Positions 33,145 to 43,677 are shown, counted from the first letter of the stretch. The stretch is DNA of 54,355 bases from Deltaproteobacteria bacterium (GCA_016218765.1 JACRCZ010000005.1:1-54355), one strand, 5' to 3'. A program made the numbers and translations. The notes: generated by a model from the sequence alone, not told the origin.

Positions 33145-34395
33145 GTGCCGCTCTTCAAGCTCGCCCGGTCGTACGCCTTCGTCGCCCTGCTGCTCGGCGC
33201 CGTGACCCTCGGCTCGCTCGTCGGCCTGTGGCTTGGACCCGAGGCCGAGGCGGTCAAGCCGCTCGGGGATCTCCTCCTCAACCTGCTCTTCGTTTCCGTC
33301 GTGCCGCTCGTCTTCTTCTCCATCTCCTCGGCCGTCGCCGGCATGACCGACGCCCGGCGACTCGGGAAGATCCTGCTCGCGATGCTGGGGGTCTTCGTCG
33401 CGACCGGCGTCGTCGCGTCGGTGGTGATGGCGATCGGGGTCTCCGCGTTCCCGCCCGCGGCGGGGTTGCACGTCAAGCTGGGGGAGGCGCCGGCGGCGGA
33501 GACGACGAGCCTCCTGCAGCAGATCGTGAACGCCGTCTCGGTCCCCGACTTCGTCGCCCTGCTCTCGAAGAAAAGCCTGCTGGCGCTGATCGTGCTGGCG
33601 GTGTTCGTCGGGCTCGCCGCGCGTGCGGCGGGCGACAAGGGCGGTCCGTTCCGCGATCTGCTCGCCTCGGGCAACGCCGTCATGCTCAAGGTCGTCGGCC
33701 TGATCATGTACTACGCGCCGATCGGGCTGGCCGCCTACTTCGCCTGGCTGGTCGGCGTGCTCGGCCCCGATCTCCTCGGCGCGTACGCGCGCGCCATGGC
33801 CCTGTACTACCCGCTGACGCTGGCCTACTTCTTCGTCGCCTTCACGCTGTACGCCTGGCTGGCGGGGCGCTGGCCGGCGGTGCGCGCCTACTGGAAGAAC
33901 ATCCCGATGCCCGCGCTCACCTCGTTCTCCACCGGCAGCTCCATGGCCTCGATCCCGGCCAACCTCGCCGCCGCGCAGCACGCCGGGGTGCCCAAGGACG
34001 TCGCCGAGGTCGTGATCCCGATCGGCGCGACCATCCACATGGACGGCTCGTGCCTCTCCGCCATCCTGAAGATCGCGCTCCTGTTCGGCATCTTCGGCCG
34101 CGACTTCGCCGAGCCGGGTGCGATCGCGACGGCGGTCGGCGTGGCGCTCGTGAGCGGGACCGTCATGGCCGGGATCCCGGGCGGCGGCTTCATCGGCGAG
34201 CTGATGATCATCACGCTCTACGGCTTCCCGCCGGAGGCCCTGCCGATCATCTCGATGATCGGGACCCTGGTCGATCCGCCGGCGACGATGATCAACTCGA
34301 CCGGCGACACCGTCGCCGGCATGCTCGTCGCCCGCATCGTCGATGGAAAGGGCTGGCGAGCCGCCTGCGAGCCCGTCGCTTCGCAAGGTCGTTGA
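33145..34395 (+). CDS. Dicarboxylate/amino acid:cation symporter (DAACS family)
   Basis: 416 residues from a GTG with a GAGGGAGG ribosome site. Hallmarks of the glutamate/aspartate-type transporter are all present: SVVPLVFFSISSAV, the Ser-rich hairpin SFSTGSSMASIPANL, GATIHMDGSCLSA (normally GATINMDG), GIPGGGFIGELM and TMINSTGDTVAGMLVARI. It should bring in C4-dicarboxylates or acidic amino acids with Na or H. The Cys in MDGSC and His in TIHMDG are unusual substitutions near the substrate site. It is not in an operon. Confidence 0.93.
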   Translation: MPLFKLARSYAFVALLLGAVTLGSLVGLWLGPEAEAVKPLGDLLLNLLFVSVVPLVFFSISSAVAGMTDARRLGKILLAMLGVFVATGVVASVVMAIGVSAFPPAAGLHVKLGEAPAAETTSLLQQIVNAVSVPDFVALLSKKSLLALIVLAVFVGLAARAAGDKGGPFRDLLASGNAVMLKVVGLIMYYAPIGLAAYFAWLVGVLGPDLLGAYARAMALYYPLTLAYFFVAFTLYAWLAGRWPAVRAYWKNIPMPALTSFSTGSSMASIPANLAAAQHAGVPKDVAEVVIPIGATIHMDGSCLSAILKIALLFGIFGRDFAEPGAIATAVGVALVSGTVMAGIPGGGFIGELMIITLYGFPPEALPIISMIGTLVDPPATMINSTGDTVAGMLVARIVDGKGWRAACEPVASQGR

Positions 34396-34456
34396 CGGTC
34401 CGGCGGCCGCACTCGCCCCTCGGCTCGCTTCGCTCGCTCGGGGCTGCGTGGCGCCG

Positions 34457-35767
34457 CTACCGGACGGGGCCGGGCGCCGGGGCGTCGAAGCCGAGCAGCG
34501 AAAGCCCGCCGCGCGGCCGGTAGTTCGCCGGCGGCTCCAGGTCGTCCGTGTGATCGACCTCCGGCCGCGCGAGCTGCGCGACGAAGTGCCGCGCCGGCTC
34601 CGCCTGATAGTGCCAGATCATGGCGTTCCGCCCCTGGTCGTCCTCGAAGTTCACCGTGCGCAGGATGACCGACCGCTCGTCGAACGGCATCGTCCCGAAC
34701 GCGTCCTTGAACGCCGTGTTGTACAGGAAGTACTGCTCCGCGTTCGACAGGTAGACGACCCGCACCGGCATGCCCAGGCTCCGCTGCGCGGCGGCGATCG
34801 CCGCCAGGACCGTCCGGCCGAGCAGATCTCCCTTGAGGATCCGCACCCGGCCGGCGCCGAACGCCGCCCGCACCCAGGCGTAGGCGTCCGGGTCGGAGAG
34901 CCACGTGCTCGGTGCGCCGTCCGCCTCCAGGGTGGAGAGCCGCGCGAAGTAGTGGCGCAGCGACGCCTTGTGCTCCTTGTACAGCTCGCGCAGCGCGTCG
35001 CGCTCCTCCTCGTCGCCGCAGCTCGCGTCGAGCGCCTCGAGCGCGGCCGTGGTGCCGCCGCGCTCCCAGAACCGGAGAAACGCCGCCGCGTCCGGGGCGG
35101 CGGCGATCAGCGCGCCGAACACGCGATGGACGCGCGTCACCACGACGTCGTAGTCCATGAGCCACACCAGCTCCGCTCGCGCGCGCGCGAACAGCGTGTA
35201 GTTCTGGTCCGAGCCGACACCGATGTACGCGCCGCCGATGCCGTCGATGAACGGGAACCAGTCGTCGTGGCGCGGCTCGTTGGTCTGCACGTAGTGCCGC
35301 TCGTCCACCGGGTCCCGTCCGGCCACCTCGCCGATCACCGACTCGACGATCGCCCGCTGTTCGGGAGTCAGCGGAGCCTGGCCGGCGCCTGGCGTCGTGA
35401 CGCCGCCGGAGGGAATCACGGCCGTCGCCGCGCCGTCCACGGAACCGGCGCCGGTGTCCGTCGCCGCGTCCCGCACCGGATCGCCGCTCGGGGTCGCACC
35501 CGCCTCGTCGGCGGACGTCTCCGAGGTGTCGTCGGCGAGCGCGTCGGGCCGGCCCGCGTCGGACGCGTCCGCTACGCCGTCGGACGTTGCTCCCGTCCCG
35601 GCGTCCGCGACAACCGTCGTGCGCACCGTGGCCGGACCGCGGGCGCCGGAGGCCGGAGTCGCATCGCTCGCCGTCCCGCCGTCCGGGCTCCGTTTGGCGC
35701 ACGTCGCGCAGCACAGCGCGGTCGCCGTCGCCAGGAGCAGAGCCGTTCGTGTGCGCGACGTCGCCAT
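34457..35767 (-). CDS. Lipoprotein of unknown function with long Ala/Thr/Asp linker
   Basis: 436 residues: signal RTALLLATATALCCATC, a low-complexity Asp/Ala/Thr/Ser linker to about 130, then a globular domain beginning LTPEQRAIVESVIGEVAG, with IDGIGGAYIGVGSDQNYTLF, LVWLMDYDVVVTRVHRVFGA, RVRILKGDLLGRTVLAAIAA, VRVVYLSNAEQYFLYNT and ILRTVNFEDDQGRNAMIWHY. The GGAYIGVGSDQNYT block and YLSNAEQYF look like a nucleotide- or SAM-binding-type alpha/beta fold and remind me of the Leptospira LIC_10091 family, but I cannot verify this. Predicted periplasmic side. Confidence 0.75.
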   Translation of the reverse strand: MATSRTRTALLLATATALCCATCAKRSPDGGTASDATPASGARGPATVRTTVVADAGTGATSDGVADASDAGRPDALADDTSETSADEAGATPSGDPVRDAATDTGAGSVDGAATAVIPSGGVTTPGAGQAPLTPEQRAIVESVIGEVAGRDPVDERHYVQTNEPRHDDWFPFIDGIGGAYIGVGSDQNYTLFARARAELVWLMDYDVVVTRVHRVFGALIAAAPDAAAFLRFWERGGTTAALEALDASCGDEEERDALRELYKEHKASLRHYFARLSTLEADGAPSTWLSDPDAYAWVRAAFGAGRVRILKGDLLGRTVLAAIAAAQRSLGMPVRVVYLSNAEQYFLYNTAFKDAFGTMPFDERSVILRTVNFEDDQGRNAMIWHYQAEPARHFVAQLARPEVDHTDDLEPPANYRPRGGLSLLGFDAPAPGPVR

Positions 35768-35941
35768 CCTGCCACCGCCGGGCGCGCATCCTACCGCAGC
35801 CGGCGGCCCCGGCAAGGCCGGTCGCGCGCCCGGGTGCGAGGAACTTCCCGCCCCTTCGCGTTGTCACCACCTCCCGCGCTCGCGGAGCCGCCGCTCGCTC
35901 CGACCGTCCGGAGCGCGGCGCGTCCCGGCTCGGAGGGAACC

Positions 35942-38900
35942 ATGCCGAACCGCCTCGACGCCCGCCGCCCGTCGTCCCGGTCCCGACTACGGCGCCTCCT
36001 GCCGCCGCTCCTCGCGCTTCCTCTCGCCTGCCAAACCGCGCCGGTGACCCCGGCCGGACCGGTGACGCCGCCCGTCGAGCGTTGGACGGCACCCGCCGGC
36101 TCGGCGGCGTTCGAGGACCCGCCGCCCGTGGCGCTCGAGCCGGACCCGCCCGTCGACGTCCCGCTGCCCATCGTCGCGCCGTCCGAGCCCGGCGACCGCG
36201 TCGAAGGCGGCCTGCAGCTCACGCTTCTCGGCCAGCTCACGCTGGCCGCCGGCTCCCGCGCGGCCTTGCGCGTCGTCGTCGAGCGCTCGACCTCGATTCT
36301 CGACGCCGAACCTGCCGCCGGCGCGTACGTCTGGCTCGCGCTGGGCGCCGGCGCCGAGGCGCGGACGCTGTTCCACGGACGCACCGGCGACGCGGGTACC
36401 GCCGACGTCAACTTCCGGGTCCCCAGGCTTCCGCCGGGCGAGTCGCTGCTCGTGCTCCACGTCCGCGACGCCGCGGGCGGGGGGCAGTGCACCTATGCCC
36501 GGACGGCGACGATCGTCGATGCCGTCCGCGTCCTGCTCACGACCGACAAGCCGCTCTACCAGCCGGGCCAGACGCTGCATGCCCGCGCCCTGGCCATGGC
36601 GCCGTCCGGCACCGGGGCTCGCGCCGGCCTGCCCGTCACGTTCCAGGTCGAGGACGCGAAGGGCAACACGATCTTCCGCAAGACGGCCGCCACGTCGGCC
36701 GAGGGAATCGTCGCGCTCGACGTCCCGCTCGCCGAGCGGTTGAACGAAGGCGGTTGGAGCGTCGCGCTGCTCGACCAGGAGGGGGCGACGCTGGCCGGGA
36801 AGACCGTGCGGGTCGAGCGCTACGTCCTGCCCAAGTTCGACGTCGCGGTCGAGACGGATCGGGACTGGTACCTTCCCGGCGGGCTGGTCACGGCGACCGT
36901 GCACGTCCGGTACTTCTTCGGGCTGCCCGTCGCCAACGCGCGGGTGGCGGTGAGCGCGAAGGCCTTCGACGCCGGGTTCCACGTCATCGCCGACGTCTCG
37001 GGCGAGACCGACGCCGACGGGACGTTCGCCTTCCGCGTGCCGCTGCCGGAGGTCCTGGCCGGCTCGGACCTCGAGGGCGGCGACGCGCGGGTCACGCTGG
37101 AGACGACCGTCACCGACGCCGCGGGCCAGGACGAGACCGACACGTCGTCGTTTCTGGTGGCGCAGGATCCGATCTCGCTGCTGGTCATGCCCGAGTCGGG
37201 TGCCCTGGTTCCTGGGGTCGACAACGTCCTGTGGCTCGCCGCGGCGCGTCCCGACGGGACGCCGGTGACCGGCGTCGCGACGCTCGACCTGGACGGCGGC
37301 TCGGTCTCCGCGCCCACCGACGAGCTGGGCATTACCGCACTCCGGTTCGCCGCCGAGCGCCCGGACGGCGCGGAACTGCCGGCCCGCGATGTCAACGGCA
37401 CGATCCTGCTGAACGCCAGGTTCACCTCGGCCCTGGGGGAGAGCGTCGAGAAGGACGTGACGATCGAGAGCCGTCCGGACGGCGGGGACCAGGTCCTGCT
37501 GCGGCTGGACCGGGCCATCGCGCGCGCCGGGTACCCGGTGGGGCTGGAGGTGCTCGCGACCCGAGCCGCGGGGACGGCCTTCGTCGACATCGTCCAGGAC
37601 CACCGCACCGTCCTGACCAAGGCGCTCGAGCTGCACGACGGGCGGGCGACCTGGGAGCCGGCCCTCCCGCCGGACCTTGCCGGCACGATCGAGCTGCACG
37701 CCTGGCTGCTCGGCCGAGACGGCACGTTCGTCCGCGACGGGCGCGTCATGGTCGTGGAGCCCGCCGACGAGCTGCAGGTCGCGATCGAGGCGGACAAGGA
37801 CGAGTACCTGCCGGGCGAGCGGGCGCTGCTGCGTTTCGAGGTCACCGACGTCGCGGGCCGCCCGAAGTCCGCGGCCCTCGGCGTGATCCTGGTCGACGAG
37901 GCGGTCTACGCCCTCCAGGAGATGCAGCCCGGTCTGGAGAAGATCTACTTCCTGCTGGAAGAGGACGTGCTCCGGCCGCGCGTCGAGCTGCACTTCGCGC
38001 CGGGCGGCGTCACCGTCGAGGACGCGGTCAAGGCCCGGCGGCCGCCCGAAGGGAAGCAGCGGGCGGCCGCGATCCTCCTGGCCGGGGCCGAGCCCGCGCC
38101 CGTCTACGATCTCCGGGAGGTCGCCTCGGCGCGCCGCGCCGAGTTCCGCGAGCGGCGGCTGCCCGTCCTCTACGATGCGCTGGAGCGCGGCATCGGGCTG
38201 CTCGGCGTCGAACGTCTCCGCCGCGATGGCGATCCGACCCGGCTGGAGAGCGATGCCCTGGAGACGCTCGTCACCGATGGCCTGCTGGGCGAAGGCGACA
38301 TGGCATCGCCGATGGGCGGTACGATCGTCGCCGAGGACCTGGAGAACCTCGCCGGGGGCCTGTCGGTCGATGACCTGGGTCGGCGCGCCGCGCGATGGGG
38401 CATCCTCCACCTCTATCAGCTCGCCGAGATGTGGGCCCGCATGAAGGCCGAATGGTGCGCCGGCGACCTGGGTCGGGACGGCGCCGAATGGTACTGCGTG
38501 CCGGAGAACATCCTGTCGCTCCTGCCGCACACGAAGGCGCCCGGCGAGGCGGCGCGCGTGGGACTGGCCGAGGAGGAGGCGCTCGTCGACCCGTGGGGCC
38601 GCGAGTACGTCGCCCGCGTGGACCGGGCGGCCGAGGTCCCGGTCGGCCCGATCGGCGACCTGCCCGGACTCGAAATCCTGTCCAAGGGCCCCGACGGGAT
38701 CCTCGACACCTCCGACGACGTCCGCTTCGATTCGTCCGAGTCCCCGCAAGGCCCATCGACCGTTTCCGGCGAGTACGCGCGGTGGGCGGCACTCGCACCG
38801 CAGCCCGACCCGTGGCATGCCCTGACGTCGCGGGAGAGCGAGTGGTCCGCGCGGATCGACGAGCTGGTCTACGGCAGGGCCGAGCGGCGCGAGCGGGCGC

Positions 38901-41269
38901 GGGAGCGACGCTTGCTGGAGAGCGAGTACGGCGACGCGTACGGCGTCGGCGGCTTGGGCGTCTGGGGCACGGGCGAAGGCGGCGGAGGCTACTACCCCTT
39001 CGCCTTCCGGATGGCCGACGCGGGCGTGATGGGCCACGGCTACGGCGTCGGGGACGGCGTGGGGTTCGGCCGCGGCGGCGGCGGGATGGGCCGGGGTCGC
39101 GACGGCTCGCGGTCCGGCCCCGACCTCGCGGCGTCGCCCACGGCCGGACCGGCGGCGCCGCGCGTCCGCGAGTTCTTCCCCGAGACCCTGTTGTGGAACC
39201 CGGAGCTGATCACCGACGAGCAGGGCAGGGCGCAGCTCGACGTCGAGCTCGCCGACTCCATCACCTCGTGGCGCCTCTCCGTCCTCGCCGGGTCCGCCGA
39301 CGGGGCCCTCGGCTCCACCGACCAGGCGGTCCGCGTCTTCCAGCCGTTCTTCGTCGACCTCGACCTGCCGGTCGCGCTGACCCAGAACGACGAGGTGGCG
39401 GTCCCGGTCGCCCTCTACAACTACCTCGACGAGCCGCAGGAGGTGGCGCTCGAGCTGGAACGAGCGTCGTGGTTCGAGCCGGCCACGGACCGTCGCAAGA
39501 CCGTCCACCTCGAGCCGCACGAGGTGACCTCGCACCGCTTCCGCATCCGCGCCCGCACTCCGGGCGCCCACACGCTCGCGGTCTTCGCCGAGGGGACGGG
39601 CCGGGCGGATGCGGTCCGCCGCCCGATCCGCGTCGAGCCGGACGGGTTCCCGGTGGAACAGAACATCTCGGATTGGCTGCAGGGCGAGCTGACGCGCTCG
39701 TTCACCGTGCCCGCGGACGCCATCCCCGGCAGCGAATCGCTCGACATCAAGGTCTACCCCGGGGCGGTCGCGCAGGCCGTGGAGAACCTGGACTCCCTGC
39801 TGCGGGTCCCGAGCGGCTGCTTCGAGCAGACCTCGTCCACGACCTACCCCAACGTGCTGGTCCTCGACTACCTGGGGCGCATCGGCTCGATCACCCCGGA
39901 GGTCCGGATGAAGGCCGAGCAGTACATCCAGCTCGGCTACCAGCGCTTGCTGACCTTCGAGATCCCCGGCGGCGGGTTCGAGTGGTTCGGCAACCCTCCG
40001 GCCAACACGGTGCTCACCGCCTACGGCCTGCGGGAGTTCGTGGACATGGCGCGGGTCTACCCGGTCGATCCCGACCTCATCGAGCGCACGCGACGGTTCC
40101 TGCTCGACCGGCAGGAGGACGACGGAAGCTGGACCGTGGAATCCGGCGGCTTCCAGGACGGCGCCATCAACCGGCAGCAGGGGAGCGACGTCAACACCAC
40201 CGCCTACGTCGCCTGGTCGCTGGCCGCGGGCGGCTGGGAGGGCGAGGCCCTGACGCGTGCCCGCGGCTGGCTCGCGCGCCGGATCGACTCGACCGAGGAT
40301 CCGTACAGCCTGGCCCTGCTGCTGCAGGTCTTCGCCGGCGACGCGGACGGCGGCCGCCGCGACGCCGTCGTGCGGAAGCTCGCGGAGCGCAAGCGAACGG
40401 ACGAATCCGGCGGGGCGTACTGGGCGGGGGACGAGGCGTCGGCCTTCGGCTCGCGCGGCAGCGCGGCCGCGATCGAGACCACGGCCCTCGTCGCCGCCGC
40501 TCTGGCCGAGTTCGGCCAGGAGCAGGCGCTCGCCCAGGCGGCCCTCGATTGGCTGGTCCGCCGGAAGGACGTCCTTGGCAACTGGGACTCCACGCAGGCC
40601 ACCATCCTCGCCCTCCGCGCCCTTCTCGCGGCATCGTCCGGAGGGGCGCGCGACCTGACCGCCACGGTCGAGGTCATCGTCAACGGCACCTCCCTGCGCA
40701 CGATCGAGATCACCCCCGAGACGTCGGACGTCCTGCACTTCGTGGACGGCACGGCCGCGTTGCGCGCGGGCGAGAACACCGTCACCGTCGCCTCGTCGCT
40801 CGCCGGGCGCAGCGGGCTCATGGCGCAGCTCACGGCCCGCTCGTTCGTCCCGTGGTCCGCGGCGCCGGCGCCGCCGTCGGCCGGGCCGTTGGAGCTGACG
40901 GTTTCGTACGATAGGACGGAGCTGGCGGCCGGCGACACGATCCGCGCCGGCGTCTCGCTGCGCTACCGTGCGGCGCAGGCCGCGGAGAACGCGATGGTCG
41001 ATCTCGGCGTGCCGCCGGGCTTCGACGTCGTGGTCGAGGACCTGGATTGCGCGGTCCGGGAGGGGACCATCGCGCGCTACGAGCTGACCGGGCGGCAGAT
41101 CGTGCTCTACGTGCTGCGGCTGGAGTCCGGGGACGCCCTGCACCTGGACGTCGGCTTCCGCGCCCGCTACCCCCTGCGCGCCCGGTCCCCGGCCTCGGAC
41201 GCCTGGCTCTACTACCAGCCCGAGGTGCGGGCGACGGCGGCGCCTGTCGCGATCACGGTGGTCGACTGA
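35942..41269 (+). CDS. Alpha-2-macroglobulin-family lipoprotein with inserted pseudopilin-like module
   Basis: 1775 residues, lipobox in LLALPLAC, ribosome site CGGAGGGAA. MG-like beta domains run to about residue 690 (VLLTTDKPLYQPGQTLHARA near 200; PKFDVAVETDRDWYLPGGLV near 300). The A2M domain starts near 1076 (ETLLWNPELITDEQGRAQLD), and the thioester motif PSGCFEQTSS has C1293 and Q1296 (CxEQ), followed by the alpha-toroid (GGFEWFGNPP, DGSWTVESGG) and a receptor-binding-like end. It should trap proteases at the cell envelope. Oddities: between 690 and 1070 lies an insert whose part 850-935 (VDPWGREYVARV ... LSKGPDGILDTSDDVRF) looks like the C-terminus of a GspG pseudopilin, then a glycine-rich stretch near 1000-1060. 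The usual partner PbpC is absent; a serine hydrolase follows. Confidence 0.92.
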   Translation: MPNRLDARRPSSRSRLRRLLPPLLALPLACQTAPVTPAGPVTPPVERWTAPAGSAAFEDPPPVALEPDPPVDVPLPIVAPSEPGDRVEGGLQLTLLGQLTLAAGSRAALRVVVERSTSILDAEPAAGAYVWLALGAGAEARTLFHGRTGDAGTADVNFRVPRLPPGESLLVLHVRDAAGGGQCTYARTATIVDAVRVLLTTDKPLYQPGQTLHARALAMAPSGTGARAGLPVTFQVEDAKGNTIFRKTAATSAEGIVALDVPLAERLNEGGWSVALLDQEGATLAGKTVRVERYVLPKFDVAVETDRDWYLPGGLVTATVHVRYFFGLPVANARVAVSAKAFDAGFHVIADVSGETDADGTFAFRVPLPEVLAGSDLEGGDARVTLETTVTDAAGQDETDTSSFLVAQDPISLLVMPESGALVPGVDNVLWLAAARPDGTPVTGVATLDLDGGSVSAPTDELGITALRFAAERPDGAELPARDVNGTILLNARFTSALGESVEKDVTIESRPDGGDQVLLRLDRAIARAGYPVGLEVLATRAAGTAFVDIVQDHRTVLTKALELHDGRATWEPALPPDLAGTIELHAWLLGRDGTFVRDGRVMVVEPADELQVAIEADKDEYLPGERALLRFEVTDVAGRPKSAALGVILVDEAVYALQEMQPGLEKIYFLLEEDVLRPRVELHFAPGGVTVEDAVKARRPPEGKQRAAAILLAGAEPAPVYDLREVASARRAEFRERRLPVLYDALERGIGLLGVERLRRDGDPTRLESDALETLVTDGLLGEGDMASPMGGTIVAEDLENLAGGLSVDDLGRRAARWGILHLYQLAEMWARMKAEWCAGDLGRDGAEWYCVPENILSLLPHTKAPGEAARVGLAEEEALVDPWGREYVARVDRAAEVPVGPIGDLPGLEILSKGPDGILDTSDDVRFDSSESPQGPSTVSGEYARWAALAPQPDPWHALTSRESEWSARIDELVYGRAERRERARERRLLESEYGDAYGVGGLGVWGTGEGGGGYYPFAFRMADAGVMGHGYGVGDGVGFGRGGGGMGRGRDGSRSGPDLAASPTAGPAAPRVREFFPETLLWNPELITDEQGRAQLDVELADSITSWRLSVLAGSADGALGSTDQAVRVFQPFFVDLDLPVALTQNDEVAVPVALYNYLDEPQEVALELERASWFEPATDRRKTVHLEPHEVTSHRFRIRARTPGAHTLAVFAEGTGRADAVRRPIRVEPDGFPVEQNISDWLQGELTRSFTVPADAIPGSESLDIKVYPGAVAQAVENLDSLLRVPSGCFEQTSSTTYPNVLVLDYLGRIGSITPEVRMKAEQYIQLGYQRLLTFEIPGGGFEWFGNPPANTVLTAYGLREFVDMARVYPVDPDLIERTRRFLLDRQEDDGSWTVESGGFQDGAINRQQGSDVNTTAYVAWSLAAGGWEGEALTRARGWLARRIDSTEDPYSLALLLQVFAGDADGGRRDAVVRKLAERKRTDESGGAYWAGDEASAFGSRGSAAAIETTALVAAALAEFGQEQALAQAALDWLVRRKDVLGNWDSTQATILALRALLAASSGGARDLTATVEVIVNGTSLRTIEITPETSDVLHFVDGTAALRAGENTVTVASSLAGRSGLMAQLTARSFVPWSAAPAPPSAGPLELTVSYDRTELAAGDTIRAGVSLRYRAAQAAENAMVDLGVPPGFDVVVEDLDCAVREGTIARYELTGRQIVLYVLRLESGDALHLDVGFRARYPLRARSPASDAWLYYQPEVRATAAPVAITVVD

Positions 41270-41340
41270 CGGTGGATTATTTTGCGCCTCCGCGACGTCG
41301 GAAGTAGCCTCGGACGGGGGATTCGGGGGAGCGGAGCGAC

Positions 41341-42432
41341 GTGGCGGGCAAGAGCACCGGACTTCTGCGGGCGGCGTGCATGGCGATCATCGCCGCCGCG
41401 GCCTTGCCCGGCGGCGCCGACGAGCCCGGGGAGCGCTCGTGCGGCCGGGACACCGGCCCAGCCTCCGAGCCGGCGCCCTCGGCGGACGTCGTCGACACGA
41501 CGACCCTGCCGGCACTGTTGCGGGAACGGGGGTTCACCCCGCCGTCCGGAGGTTTCCTGGCCTACGTCGAGGAGATCACGTTCGACGAGGATCGGGAGCA
41601 GATCGTCCGCAGGCGCCGGTTCGACTACGGCGGGACTTCCGCGCAGGTCACCGGATGGAACCCCGCCTCGACCGTGAAGCTCTTCGCGGCGACCGCGGCG
41701 CTGCTGCGGATGCGCGAGCTGGGTTTCGATCCCGACGCGACGATCACGTATCACGGAAGCGGGGACGACCACGCGTTCACGCTGCGGGAGCTGGTCGAGG
41801 CGGCGATCGGGCCGAGCGACAACCTCGCGTACGACTACCTGACGGTGTTTTCCGGGTTCGACTACCTGCACGGCGACTTCTTCGTCGAGGCCCACGGCTT
41901 CGGGCGCACTGCCCTGCGCGTCGCCTACGCGCGCGAGCAATGGACGGGGATGGGGTTCGACGACTTCTTCCGGACGAGTCCGGCGATGACGGTGTCGCAG
42001 GACGACCGTGTGCTGGAGCGCCCGGAGGAGCACGGCGCGACGCAGGTGGAGTGCAGCCAGGCGGCGTGCACGACGCTGCTGGAGCTGGGCGAGACGCTGC
42101 GCCGCATCGTCTTCCAGGAGAAGCTGCCGCCGGAGGAGTCGCTCGGCCTGCACCCGGACGACCTCGAGCTGCTCCGGGGGCTGCTCGGCTCGACGCGGAG
42201 CCGCGGCGAGGAGGCGGTCAAGGTGCTGCGGCCGTTCTTCGGAAGCGGGGCGCGCATCTACCACAAGGCCGGCTACGCGTCGGAGTGGTTCACGGACGAC
42301 GTGCTGATCGATGACCCCGACCTCGACCGGGCGTGGCTGATCGTATTGGCCGGCAATCCGGGCCGCTCCGCGCTCGACGATGCGGCGCGCCTCGTGGGGG
42401 AGATCCTATCGACCGGCGCGCTCGACCCGTAA
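41341..42432 (+). CDS. Exported beta-lactamase-fold serine hydrolase
   Basis: 363 residues from a GTG, with a signal peptide (LRAACMAIIAAAALPGGA). The class-A penicillin-recognition motifs are present: NPASTVKLFAATAAL (SxxK, S-T-V-K), GPSDNLAYDYL (SDN) and YHKAGYASEWFTDD (K-A-G in place of K-T-G). No classical Glu166 loop is obvious, so a transpeptidase, carboxypeptidase or esterase is as likely as a lactamase. It is 71 bases downstream of the alpha-2-macroglobulin gene in the same direction; many bacterial alpha-2-macroglobulins are paired with a penicillin-binding protein, which suggests a link to cell-wall defence or repair. Confidence 0.83.
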   Translation: MAGKSTGLLRAACMAIIAAAALPGGADEPGERSCGRDTGPASEPAPSADVVDTTTLPALLRERGFTPPSGGFLAYVEEITFDEDREQIVRRRRFDYGGTSAQVTGWNPASTVKLFAATAALLRMRELGFDPDATITYHGSGDDHAFTLRELVEAAIGPSDNLAYDYLTVFSGFDYLHGDFFVEAHGFGRTALRVAYAREQWTGMGFDDFFRTSPAMTVSQDDRVLERPEEHGATQVECSQAACTTLLELGETLRRIVFQEKLPPEESLGLHPDDLELLRGLLGSTRSRGEEAVKVLRPFFGSGARIYHKAGYASEWFTDDVLIDDPDLDRAWLIVLAGNPGRSALDDAARLVGEILSTGALDP

Positions 42433-42440
42433 ACTCCACG

Positions 42441-42501
42441 CGCGCCCTGGCCCCGAAGGGACTCGGCGGCTCTGCCGCCGAGCAGGGCGCGGTTCGGTTC
42501 C
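42441..42501 (+). repeat. CCCCGAAGGGACT dispersed repeat, copy 1
   Basis: CGCGCCCTGGCCCCGAAGGG then ACTCGGCGGCTCTGCCGCCG and AGCAGGGCGCGGTTCGG. The middle is a hairpin (CTCGGCGGC TCT GCCGCCGAG) and the whole is inverted (GCCCTG ... CAGGGC). The second copy is at 43620-43677. It lies just after the serine hydrolase stop. Confidence 0.8.
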
Positions 42502-42529
42502 GGGTGGCCGGACGCGGAGGTTTAGGACC

Positions 42530-43429
<900 letters not shown>

Positions 43430-43487
43430 GGTCCCTCCTCGCGCCCGCGCGCCCCGCCGCAACGCCGACCGGCGAAGAATACCCGGT

Positions 43488-43532
43488 TCACGCAAAGGGC
43501 GCAAAGAGGCAGAGCACGCAAAGGGGCAGGGG
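43488..43532 (+). repeat. GCAAAG-family dispersed repeat, copy 2
   Basis: TTCACGCAAAGGGCGCAAAG then AGGCAGAGCACGCAAAGGGG: three to four GCAAAG units. It lies in the 604-base divergent gap upstream of the RHS gene; the other copy is at 33006-33047. Confidence 0.75.
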
Positions 43533-43573
43533 GCAAGGAAGACACGACGAGGCGCTCAGGTGCCGGACTCGCG

Positions 43574-43677
43574 GATCCGAACCGCGGCCTTCAGGCCGCG
43601 GCCGCCGCAGCCAGCAGTGCAGGCCTTGGCCCCGAAGGGACTGGGCGGCTCTGCCACTGAGCAGGGCGCGGTTCGGT
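43574..43677. repeat. Compound hairpin + CCCCGAAGGGACT repeat, copy 2
   Basis: A hairpin ATCCGAACCGCGGCCTTCAG then GCCGCGGCC (43575-43603) is followed 17 bases on by AGGCCTTGGCCCCGAAGGGA, CTGGGCGGCTCTGCCACTGA and GCAGGGCGCGGTTCGG, a second copy of the element at 42441-42501. The hairpin half is related to the element inside the GltD-like gene (10933-11004). Confidence 0.8.

Noticed and set aside
34418..34450. Palindromic GGCTCGCTTCGCTCGCTCGG stretch as a terminator
   Set aside because: It is GC-rich without a T-run and lies between two converging genes; it could be a terminator or another short repeat, but evidence is too thin to annotate.
35987..41143. A 1718-codon open frame on the minus strand opposite the alpha-2-macroglobulin gene
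   Set aside because: It is the GC-rich antisense shadow of a gene with clear domain structure; its composition (Arg/Gly/Asp/Val mixture) shows no fold or motif.
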